Source of the DNA: Alphaproteobacteria bacterium
GTDB taxonomy: Bacteria; Pseudomonadota; Alphaproteobacteria; Rhizobiales; Aestuariivirgaceae
Assembly (NCBI GenBank): GCA_026400595.1
Contig: JAPLOT010000054.1
Coordinates: 1 to 6,416, forward strand
Reading direction: 5' to 3'
Length of the DNA: 6,416 nucleotides
Shown here: positions 1 through 6,023 of the stretch, piece by piece
How positions within the stretch are numbered: the stretch's first letter is position 1
Layout of the letters: each line of letters begins with the position of its first letter
Notes under the pieces: generated by a model
Told to the model about the DNA's origin: nothing
The model's database searches: none
The model's input: the letters and a program-made list of their open reading frames with translations, nothing else
Program-made: the position numbers and the translations under genes

Positions 1-454
1 GGCCTTCTCGGGCGGCGTCGACGCCGGCCTGCTGATCCAGGAAAGCGCCAAGGCCGCAGGCATCGACATCAACCTGATCCGCGAGCCGGCCGACGGCTAC
101 TGGGACAATGTCTGGCTCAAGAAGCCCTGGAGCCTGTGCTACTGGGGCGGCCGTCCGGTGGCCGACATGTTCATGTCGGTGTCGCTGGCAGCCGGCGCGC
201 CGTGGAACGACACGCGCTGGAACAACGAGCGCTTCAACGAGCTGCTGCTCGCGGCCCGTGCGGAAACGGACGATGCCAAGCGTGCGGCCATGTATTCGGA
301 GGCCCAGCAGCTGGTCCACGATGACGGCGGTCAGATCGTGCTGATGTTCAACAACTACGTCGGCGCGTTGTCCACCAAGGTGGGCCATGGCGAGTTCAAC
401 ACCGACTTCGACCATGATGGCGGTTACATGTGGGAGCGGTGGTGGATGGCCTAA
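1..454 (+). CDS. Family-5 solute-binding protein of a peptide-type ABC importer (SBP1), 5'-truncated
   Basis: This is the C-terminal 150 residues of an extracytoplasmic solute-binding protein of the SBP_bac_5 (DppA/OppA) family. The first full codon is at base 2 and the TAA stop is at 452-454. Such proteins capture a ligand in the periplasm and deliver it to the permease pair. The fragment aligns without gaps, except at the extreme end, to residues 385-535 of the complete paralogue downstream (SBP2). By hand count about 90 of 150 positions are identical. Shared landmarks are IREP-x-DGYWDNVWLKKP, YW-x-GRP, WNDT, RFNELL and AARAETD. Asp55 of the fragment (bases 164-166) sits where DppA has the Asp that binds the peptide amino group; that assignment is inferred from family knowledge. 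The segment between KKP and WNDT differs strongly from SBP2, which suggests a different ligand preference. About 384 N-terminal residues, including any signal peptide, lie outside the window. Family assignment is firm; the ligand is unknown. Confidence 0.93.
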   Translation, partial: AFSGGVDAGLLIQESAKAAGIDINLIREPADGYWDNVWLKKPWSLCYWGGRPVADMFMSVSLAAGAPWNDTRWNNERFNELLLAARAETDDAKRAAMYSEAQQLVHDDGGQIVLMFNNYVGALSTKVGHGEFNTDFDHDGGYMWERWWMA

Positions 455-491
455 CGGCAGCTGCCTAACCTTACATAAATTTGTGTTTCGG

Positions 492-519
492 AGGCCCCGT
501 CAAGCAATTGACGGGGCCT
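492..519 (+). terminator. Hairpin after SBP1, probable terminator
   Basis: A perfect 12-bp stem, AGGCCCCGTCAA (492-503) with TTGACGGGGCCT (508-519), closes on the tetraloop GCAA, a GNRA-type loop. It lies 37 nt after the SBP1 stop. The T run after the stem is very short (two T, then CGCTGC). It may therefore be an inefficient terminator, or a 3' stabilising hairpin that lets some transcription reach SBP2. Confidence 0.7.
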
Positions 520-641
520 TCGCTGCATGAGAGGCTCAACGCAACGTTATGATGCCGCAAGCGGAGGAAGACTCATTGCGGTAGCCTTGGCGCGGTTCAT
601 GGCCACGAGAAAAACTCGGGCGTCCCATGAATTGAATTTGT

Positions 642-660
642 GTCTCGAGAGTTTCGAGAC
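642..660 (+). promoter_or_regulatory. Inverted repeat upstream of SBP2, possible operator or leader stem-loop
   Basis: GTCTCGA (642-648) and TCGAGAC (654-660) form a perfect 7-bp inverted repeat with a 5-nt gap. It ends 20 nt before the ribosome-binding site of the receptor gene. Its size and symmetry suit a dimeric repressor site, but it could also fold in RNA as a 5' leader hairpin. The repeat is seen directly; its function is inferred. Confidence 0.4.
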
Positions 661-680
661 CGGCACGGGACATCAATAGA

Positions 681-686
681 GAGGGA
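681..686 (+). promoter_or_regulatory. Ribosome-binding site of SBP2
   Basis: The purine run GAGGGA lies 5 nt upstream of the ATG at 692. It fixes this start, and the resulting protein has a correctly placed Tat signal. Confidence 0.75.
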
Positions 687-691
687 AGCAA

Positions 692-2299
692 ATGACAGAG
701 ACGGAACAGAAACTGAAGCAGGCCGCGAAGCTGGCTGGCCGCGGCAAGATTTCGCGCCGCGAATTCACCCAGCTGGCGCTGGCCTCTGGCCTCACCCTGG
801 CCGCGGCGAACACCATGTTCACCACTGCGGCACGCGCCGAACCCAAGAAGGGCGGCACCTTCAAGCTTGGCCTCGCACATGGCTCGACCACCGACTCCAT
901 GGATCCCGGGCTGTATTACGACCAGTTCACCGGCACTGCCCTGTGGGGCACGCTCGCCAACAGCCTGACTGAAATCGATGCCGCCGGTAATGTCGTGCCG
1001 GATCTGGCCGAAAGCTTCGAGCCCGCCGATGGCGCGAAGAAGTGGGTCTTCAAGCTGCGCAAGGGCGTTACGTTCCATAACGGCAAGCCGGTGACGGCCG
1101 ACGACGTCGTGGCCTCGTTCATGCACCACCGTGGGGCGGATTCCAAGTCTGCGGCCAAGTCCCTTCTCGATCCGGTGACATCGATCAAGGCCGACGGTGC
1201 GGAGACCGTGATCTTCGAACTGACGAGCGGCAACGCCGACTTCCCCTACATCGCATCCGACTATCACATTCCGATCCTGCCGCGGAAGGACGACGGTACG
1301 GCCGACTGGGAGTCCGGCAACCGCACCGGCCCCTATGTGCTCGAAAAATTCGAGCCCGGCGTGAGCTGCACCTTCAACAAGAACCCGAACTACTTCAAGT
1401 CCGACAAGGGCTGGTTCGATCGCGTCGAATTCCTCGCCATCAAGGATGTCACGGCGCGCACCAACGCGCTCAACACCGGCGAAACCCAGTATCTGCATCG
1501 CGCCGATCTGAAGACGCTGGATCTCCTGAAGCAGAACCCCAACGTCGCCATCTTCGAGAAGACCGGCTACGGCCACTACATCTACGTGATGAACGTGACC
1601 GCAAAGCCCTTCGACAACCAGGATGTGCGCAACGCCATCAAGTATTCCCTCGACCGCGAGGAGATCCTGGCCAAGGTGTTCAGCGGCTACGGCTCGGTCG
1701 GCAACGACAATCCGATCGCGCCCACCGTCAAGTTCGCCGTCGATCCGCAGCCCAGGCACGTCTATGATCCCGAGATGGCCAAGAGCCTGCTCAAGAAGGC
1801 CGGCCTCGAGTCGCTCTCCTTCGACCTGTCGGTATCGGACGCCGCCTTCACGGGCGCGGTCGATGCGGCCCTGCTGTGGAAGGAAAAGGCCAAGGCCTGC
1901 AACATCGACGTGAACGTGATCCGCGAGCCGGACGACGGCTACTGGGACAATGTCTGGCTCAAGAAGCCTTTCGTGGCCTCCTACTGGGCAGGACGTCCCA
2001 CCTGCGACTGGATGTTCACCACTGCCTATGCCGCCGACGCGGCCTGGAACGACACGTTCTGGAAGAACCCGCGCTTCAACGAACTGCTGGTGGCAGCGCG
2101 CGCCGAGACCGATGAGGCCAAGCGCGCGGCCATGTATGCCGAGATGCAGCAGCTGGTGCATACCGATGGCGGCTTGGTGAACGTCGTGTTCAACAACTTC
2201 GTCGATGCCCATGCCGCCAATCTTGGCCATGGCGAGACCGCGGCCAACTGGCCGATGGACGGCATGAAGATCACTGAGCGCTGGTGGTTCACCTCGTAA
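692..2299 (+). CDS. Tat-exported family-5 solute-binding protein of a peptide-type ABC importer (SBP2)
   Basis: This 535-residue protein is a complete periplasmic receptor of the SBP_bac_5 family, the usual length for DppA/OppA-like proteins. Residues 1-49 look like a twin-arginine signal: charged N-region, SRREF at 21-25, a hydrophobic stretch at about 28-43 and an ARA/E cleavage site after Ala49. It would thus be exported folded. The mature start (GGTFKLG), the YVLEKFEPG region near 215-223 and DVRNAIKYSLDREEI at 311-325 are typical of the family. Asp439, in TCDWMF, aligns with the DppA Asp that grips the amino end of a peptide (family knowledge, not shown here). The start at 692 is supported by GAGGGA 5 nt upstream. 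The gene follows a paralogue (SBP1) and is separated from the permease genes by a strong terminator, which implies higher expression of the receptor. The ligand is unresolved: di- or oligopeptides, opine-like or other amino compounds are possible. Confidence 0.95.
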   Translation: MTETEQKLKQAAKLAGRGKISRREFTQLALASGLTLAAANTMFTTAARAEPKKGGTFKLGLAHGSTTDSMDPGLYYDQFTGTALWGTLANSLTEIDAAGNVVPDLAESFEPADGAKKWVFKLRKGVTFHNGKPVTADDVVASFMHHRGADSKSAAKSLLDPVTSIKADGAETVIFELTSGNADFPYIASDYHIPILPRKDDGTADWESGNRTGPYVLEKFEPGVSCTFNKNPNYFKSDKGWFDRVEFLAIKDVTARTNALNTGETQYLHRADLKTLDLLKQNPNVAIFEKTGYGHYIYVMNVTAKPFDNQDVRNAIKYSLDREEILAKVFSGYGSVGNDNPIAPTVKFAVDPQPRHVYDPEMAKSLLKKAGLESLSFDLSVSDAAFTGAVDAALLWKEKAKACNIDVNVIREPDDGYWDNVWLKKPFVASYWAGRPTCDWMFTTAYAADAAWNDTFWKNPRFNELLVAARAETDEAKRAAMYAEMQQLVHTDGGLVNVVFNNFVDAHAANLGHGETAANWPMDGMKITERWWFTS

Positions 2300-2327
2300 G
2301 TCGAGGTTCGCTCTGCTGGAACGTCCT

Positions 2328-2360
2328 GAACCGGGGTGTCATGCACCCCGGTTCTTTTTT
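2328..2360 (+). terminator. Rho-independent terminator after SBP2
   Basis: GAACCGGGGTG (2328-2338) pairs perfectly with CACCCCGGTTC (2344-2354) around a 5-nt loop, and six T follow (2355-2360). It starts 28 nt after the SBP2 stop. In binding-protein importer operons such a structure between receptor and permease genes often limits read-through, so the receptor is made in excess. Here it leaves open whether the permease genes also have their own promoter. Confidence 0.92.
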
Positions 2361-2454
2361 GCGTCGAGAGGTGAAGAATTTTGGCTAGCGTCGCCGGGTT
2401 GTTCTGCTAGTCTAACCCTGAAGGGCACGTCGAGAGGCCCGATCGGGGGAATGA
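2361..2454 (+). other. Leader between the SBP2 terminator and the permease operon
   Basis: This 94-nt stretch has no gene. It carries a 10-nt direct repeat, CGTCGAGAGG, at 2362-2371 and 2428-2437. It also has GCTAG twice, 22 bp apart (2384-2388 and 2406-2410), a possible GGGTT/AACCC stem (2396-2400 with 2414-2418), and a CCCGATCGGG palindrome touching the ribosome-binding site. TTGGCT at 2381-2386 could be a -35, but no good -10 stands at the right distance, so no promoter is called. Confidence 0.5.
2438..2450 (+). promoter_or_regulatory. Ribosome-binding site of the first permease, overlapped by a palindrome
   Basis: GGGGGA (2445-2450) lies 4 nt before the ATG at 2455 and selects it over the out-of-frame ATG at 2451. 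The perfect 10-bp palindrome CCCGATCGGG (2438-2447) overlaps the first three bases of this site. It could mask the site in RNA through a short CCC/GGG stem, or be a DNA-binding site. Confidence 0.5.
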
Positions 2455-3426
2455 ATGCATCCTGTCCTGCGGACGGTGCTGCAGCGTCTGGGCCTGGGTT
2501 TGCTCACGCTCTTCATCGTTTCAATTGTGATCTTCATGTCGCTGGAATTGCTGCCCGGCGGCTTTGCCGAAGCTATTCTCGGACAGGGCGCCACGCCTGA
2601 GACGGTGGCCGCCTTCAACAAGGAAATCGGCCTCGACCGCCCCGCCTATGTCCGCTACGTCGAGTGGATCGCCGGCGTGGTGCGCGGCGACTTCGGCTCT
2701 TCCTATGCCGGCCTCGGCGGGTCCATCAAGCGCAGCGTCACCGAGATGATCGCGCCCCGGCTCTACAACACCTTCTTCCTCGCCATCGTGACGGCCATCT
2801 TCGCCGTGCCGCTCTCCCTGTTCCTCGGTGTCATGGCGGCGCTCTATCGCAACAGCTTCTATGACCGCACCGTGAATGCGGTCACGCTCACCACCATCGC
2901 CGCACCCGAATTCTTCATCGCCTATATCCTGATGTTCATCTTCGCGGTGAAGCTGCGCTGGTTCTATCCCACCTCGACGGTCAGCGAGTCGACGGGCTTC
3001 GTCGAACACCTCTATCGCGCCGCCTTGCCGGCCATCACGCTGACCCTCGTCATCGTCGCCCACATGATGCGCATGACACGCGCGGCGATCATCAACCTGC
3101 TGGCCAGTCCCTACATCGAAATGGCCCAGCTCAAGGGCATACCGAACCGCGAAGTCATCATGAAGCATGCATTGCCCAACGCCTGGGCGCCGATCGCCAC
3201 GGTCATCGCCTTCAACCTGGCCTATCTGGTGGTCGGCGTGGTGGTGGTCGAAGTGGTCTTTGTCTACCCCGGCATCGGGCAATTGATGGTCGACTCCGTC
3301 TCGAGCCGTGACATGCCGGTGGTGCAGGCCTGCGCCTTGATCTTTGCGGCCACCTACATCCTGCTCAATCTCTCCGCCGACATTGTGTCGATCATCACCA
3401 ACCCGCGATTGCTGCATCCCAAATGA
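2455..3426 (+). CDS. DppB-type ABC importer permease
   Basis: This 323-residue inner-membrane protein is one half of the translocation channel of a peptide/nickel-type importer (BPD_transp_1 family). Length and layout match DppB/OppB. A first membrane helix lies at about 10-30, followed by a long periplasmic loop with the conserved YVEWIAGVVRGDFGSSY segment at 68-84. Further helices lie at about 103-130, 140-166, 190-206, 246-270 and 288-312. The cytoplasmic EAA loop that docks on the ATPase is at about 220-243 (IEMAQLKGIPNREVIM then LPNA), with its conserved Gly228. The ending ADIVSIITNPRLLHPK is typical for the family. The start is set by GGGGGA 4 nt upstream. It is the first gene of a coupled trio and overlaps the next gene by 4 nt (ATGA). 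The partner receptor is most likely SBP2, SBP1 or both. Confidence 0.95.
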   Translation: MHPVLRTVLQRLGLGLLTLFIVSIVIFMSLELLPGGFAEAILGQGATPETVAAFNKEIGLDRPAYVRYVEWIAGVVRGDFGSSYAGLGGSIKRSVTEMIAPRLYNTFFLAIVTAIFAVPLSLFLGVMAALYRNSFYDRTVNAVTLTTIAAPEFFIAYILMFIFAVKLRWFYPTSTVSESTGFVEHLYRAALPAITLTLVIVAHMMRMTRAAIINLLASPYIEMAQLKGIPNREVIMKHALPNAWAPIATVIAFNLAYLVVGVVVVEVVFVYPGIGQLMVDSVSSRDMPVVQACALIFAATYILLNLSADIVSIITNPRLLHPK

Positions 3427-4301
3427 CCAGTCAACCCGCAGATCTTCGCGTCATCCGCGCAAGGCGCAGCTTCTCCGAGAACGCCTGGAGGACGCTCAAG
3501 ACCGCGCCCTTCACCGCCTGGCTCGGCATGATCATCATTCTGGTCTATGCCATCGCCGCGCTCTTCGCGCCCTGGATCGCGCCCTTTGGGGAGTCGGAGA
3601 TTGTCGGCAAGCAGTACCTGCCGCCCTCTGCCGAATTCTGGTTCGGCACCGACCAGATCGGCCGCGACATGTTCTCGCGCGTCATCTACGGCGCCCGCAA
3701 CACCATCGGCATCGCGCTGGCGACCACGCTCCTGTCCTTCATCATCGGCGGCACGCTCGGCGTTCTCACCGCCCTCAAGCGCGGCTGGCTTGACCAGACC
3801 ATCTCGCGCATCGTCGATGCCTTCCTCGCCATCCCGGTGCTGATCTTTGCGCTGATGCTGCTTGCCGTCTTCGGCAAGAGCGTCTTGCTGCTGATCCTCA
3901 TCCTGGCCTTGCTCGACTCCACCCGCGTCTTCCGCCTCGCCCGTGCCACGGCGCTCAACGTGGTGGTGATGGACTATGTCGAGTCCGCAAGGCTGCGCGG
4001 CGAGGGCACCGGCTGGATCATCTTCAAGGAGATCCTGCCCAACATCCTGCCGCCGATGATCACCGAGTTCGGCCTGCGCTTCTGCTTCGTCTTCCTCACC
4101 ATCTCGGCGCTGTCCTTCCTCGGCGTCGGCATCCAGCCGCCCACCGCCGACTGGGGGTCCATGGTGGCCGAAAGCAAGACGCTGATCACCTTCGGCCGCG
4201 CCCAGCCGCTGATTCCGGCGGCCTGCATTGCCATCCTGACGGTCGGCGTGAACTTCGTGGTCGACTGGTTCCTGCACAAGACAAGCGGATTGCGCGAATG
4301 A
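3423..4301 (+). CDS. DppC-type ABC importer permease
   Basis: This 292-residue protein is the second channel subunit, of the DppC/OppC type. It has a cytoplasmic N-terminal tail of about 30 residues and a first helix at about 33-53. Then comes the hallmark FGTDQIGRDMFSRVIYGAR at 74-92, and further helices at about 95-117, 130-150, 153-165, 212-236 and 262-283. The EAA loop is at about 184-208 (DYVESARLRGEG through LPNI). The conserved LSFLGVGIQPP at 230-240, followed by DWG at 243-245, is also present. The start overlaps the stop of the upstream permease by 4 nt (ATGA). There is no good Shine-Dalgarno sequence, so translation probably depends on re-initiation by ribosomes finishing that gene. 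It should form a heterodimer with the upstream permease. All expected family landmarks are intact. Confidence 0.95.
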   Translation: MTSQPADLRVIRARRSFSENAWRTLKTAPFTAWLGMIIILVYAIAALFAPWIAPFGESEIVGKQYLPPSAEFWFGTDQIGRDMFSRVIYGARNTIGIALATTLLSFIIGGTLGVLTALKRGWLDQTISRIVDAFLAIPVLIFALMLLAVFGKSVLLLILILALLDSTRVFRLARATALNVVVMDYVESARLRGEGTGWIIFKEILPNILPPMITEFGLRFCFVFLTISALSFLGVGIQPPTADWGSMVAESKTLITFGRAQPLIPAACIAILTVGVNFVVDWFLHKTSGLRE

Positions 4302-5941
4302 GCACCGAGAAGAAACGCGTCAAGGGCGAGGTCCTGCTCGAGATCAGGGGCCTCAAGATCGAAGGCAGCAGCGACGGTGTCTGGCACCCGATCGTCAAGG
4401 GCGTCGACCTCACGCTGCGCCGCGGTGAAGTGTTGGGACTCATCGGTGAATCAGGTGCCGGCAAGTCCACCATCGGGCTTGCGGCGATGGGCTTTGCCCG
4501 CCCCGGTTGCCGCATTGTCGACGGCAGCATCGTGTTTGACGGGATCGATCTGCGCGCGGCATCCGATGAGGCGCTGCGGGAACTGCGCGGGTCGCGCATC
4601 GCCTATGTGGCGCAGAGTGCGGCCGCCAGCTTCAATCCCGCCCATCGGCTCATCGAGCAGACGGTGGAAACCGCGGTGCGGCATGGCATCAAGAGCCGGG
4701 CCGACGCGGAGGCCGACGCGCGCGATCTCTACAAGCGCCTGCAGCTGCCCAAGCCCGACACGATCGGCGACCGTTATCCTCACCAGGTTTCGGGCGGCCA
4801 GCTCCAGCGGGCCATGACGGCCATGGCCATGTCCTGCCGGCCAGACCTCATCATTTTCGATGAACCCACAACCGCGCTCGACGTCACCACCCAGGTGGAA
4901 GTGCTGGCGGCGATGCGCGACATTGTCGAGCAGTTCAATACGGCGGCGATCTATATCACCCACGATCTGGCGGTCGTGGCGCAGATGGCCCATCGCATCA
5001 TGGTGCTGCGCCATGGCAAGGAAGTCGAGCAGGCGCCAACCCGCGAGATGTTGAAGGAGCCGAAGGAAGATTACACCAAGACGCTCTGGGCGGTGCGCAA
5101 GCTGGGCAAGCCCGAGTCGATCAGCGACGATATCGTGCTGCGGGTGCATGAGGTGGATGCCAGCTACGGCCCCGGCATGAAGGTCTTGGACAATGTCACG
5201 GTTCAGCTTCCGCGCGGACGCACCGTTGCCGTGGTGGGCGAATCCGGCTCCGGCAAGTCCACCCTGGCCCGTGCCATCACCGGCCTGCTGCCGCCGACCA
5301 AGGGCGAGATCTACTTCAACGGAAAACCGCTTCCCCGCGCGCTGAAGGATCGCGACAAGGATACGCTGCGGCGCATCCAGATGATCTATCAGTCGGCGGA
5401 TACGTCGCTCAACCCGCGCCAGACCATCCGCGATCTCATCGGCCGCCCGATCGAGTTCTATCTCGGCCTGAAAGGCGCGGAGTGCGACCGCCGCGTTGTC
5501 AAGCTGCTGGAAGCCATCGAGCTTTCGGAACACTATATCGACCGCCTTCCCGGCGAGCTGTCCGGCGGACAGAAGCAGCGTATCTCGATTGCGCGGGCGC
5601 TGGCAGCCGAGCCCGAGATCATCATCTGCGACGAGGTGACATCGGCGCTCGACCAGATCGTGCAGGAGGAAATCCTCACCCTGCTCATGCGCCTGCAGAA
5701 GGAAACCAACGTTTCCTATCTCTTCATCACCCATGACATCGCCACGGTTCGCGCCATCTCCGACGAGATCGTGGTGATGCATCAGGGCAAGGTGGTGCAG
5801 CAGGGTCCGAAGACCAAGGTGCTGAACCCGCCCTATCCCGCCTATACCGAACTGCTCCTGTCCTCGGTGCCGGAGATGGATCCGGACTGGCTGACGCGCC
5901 TTCTCGAAAAGCGCGCCGCCAAGTCCCGCGAGAAGGCCTAG
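4298..5941 (+). CDS. Fused double ABC ATPase (DppD-DppF type) of the importer
   Basis: This 547-residue cytoplasmic protein supplies both nucleotide-binding domains and powers uptake by ATP hydrolysis. Domain 1 (about 10-270) has Walker A GESGAGKST at 50-58, Q-loop Gln106, signature VSGGQ at 164-168, Walker B LIIFDE at 184-189 with catalytic Glu189, D-loop TALD at 192-195 and switch His222. Domain 2 (about 278-525) has Walker A GESGSGKST at 314-322, Gln365, LSGGQ at 421-425, IIICDE at 441-446 with Glu446, SALD at 449-452 and His479. Both ATP sites therefore look competent. The first half is DppD-like and the second DppF-like, as in other fused ATPases such as YejF and GsiA. The start overlaps the DppC-type gene by 4 nt (ATGA), with a weak AGCGGA site at 4284-4289. 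The C-terminal tail is basic and charged (EKRAAKSREKA). No frameshift or missing motif is seen. Confidence 0.96.
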   Translation: MSTEKKRVKGEVLLEIRGLKIEGSSDGVWHPIVKGVDLTLRRGEVLGLIGESGAGKSTIGLAAMGFARPGCRIVDGSIVFDGIDLRAASDEALRELRGSRIAYVAQSAAASFNPAHRLIEQTVETAVRHGIKSRADAEADARDLYKRLQLPKPDTIGDRYPHQVSGGQLQRAMTAMAMSCRPDLIIFDEPTTALDVTTQVEVLAAMRDIVEQFNTAAIYITHDLAVVAQMAHRIMVLRHGKEVEQAPTREMLKEPKEDYTKTLWAVRKLGKPESISDDIVLRVHEVDASYGPGMKVLDNVTVQLPRGRTVAVVGESGSGKSTLARAITGLLPPTKGEIYFNGKPLPRALKDRDKDTLRRIQMIYQSADTSLNPRQTIRDLIGRPIEFYLGLKGAECDRRVVKLLEAIELSEHYIDRLPGELSGGQKQRISIARALAAEPEIIICDEVTSALDQIVQEEILTLLMRLQKETNVSYLFITHDIATVRAISDEIVVMHQGKVVQQGPKTKVLNPPYPAYTELLLSSVPEMDPDWLTRLLEKRAAKSREKA

Positions 5942-5980
5942 CCTGATCTCTTCGCCTTGCGGTGCGAGGCCAGGCCTTTT
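5933..5980 (+). terminator. Terminator-like hairpin overlapping the ATPase stop codon
   Basis: AAGGCCTAGCCT (5933-5944) pairs with AGGCCAGGCCTT (5967-5978) in a 12-bp stem with one A-C mismatch. A 22-nt loop contains a smaller possible hairpin (5950-5956 with 5962-5969). Four T (5977-5980) end it, two of them inside the stem. The TAG stop (5939-5941) is inside the left arm. It is a plausible but weak intrinsic terminator for the transporter operon. Confidence 0.5.
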
Positions 5981-5987
5981 CCGATCT

Positions 5988-6016
5988 CTTGACTTTATTC
6001 CTATTCTGTTCTATGC
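5988..6016 (+). promoter_or_regulatory. Probable vegetative (sigma-70 type) promoter of the last gene
   Basis: CTTGAC (5988-5993) and CTATGC (6011-6016) are separated by exactly 17 bp. The rhizobial vegetative consensus is CTTGAC-N17-CTATAT, so the -35 matches fully and the -10 at four of six positions. The spacer is T-rich. The predicted transcription start, 6-8 nt past the -10, falls at about 6022-6024, on or just before the ATG of the following gene. Confidence 0.6.
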
Positions 6017-6023
6017 GAGCAGA

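Larger units (their letters stand above)
455..691 (+). other. Intergenic leader between the two receptor genes
   Basis: These 237 bases contain no credible gene. They hold the SBP1 hairpin (492-519), an inverted repeat (642-660) and the SBP2 ribosome-binding site (681-686). A TATGAT hexamer at 548-553 is a good -10 candidate, but no convincing -35 lies 16-18 bp upstream. I therefore do not call a promoter. A smaller imperfect repeat, CGAG-AAAAA-CTCG, lies at 606-618. Confidence 0.6.

Noticed and set aside
536..2230. Long minus-strand open frame opposite SBP2 (564 codons)
   Set aside because: It mirrors a well-supported gene with strong third-position G/C bias. Its translation is rich in Gly, Val, His, Arg and Glu without family motifs, and it has no independent support.
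2381..2410. Sigma-54 or sigma-70 promoter in the permease leader
   Set aside because: The GG of TTGGCT has no GC at the distance sigma-54 needs, and no good -10 lies 16-18 bp from it.
4451..5782. Long minus-strand open frame opposite the ATPase (443 codons)
   Set aside because: Same cause: a shadow of the double ABC gene, whose motifs are complete on the + strand. The minus frames at 2521-3417 and 3354-4277 opposite the permeases are rejected likewise.
5945..5990. Direct repeat GATCTCTT at 5945-5952 and 5983-5990
   Set aside because: Eight bases in a T-rich spacer can recur by chance. There is no sign of an attachment site or mobile element around it.
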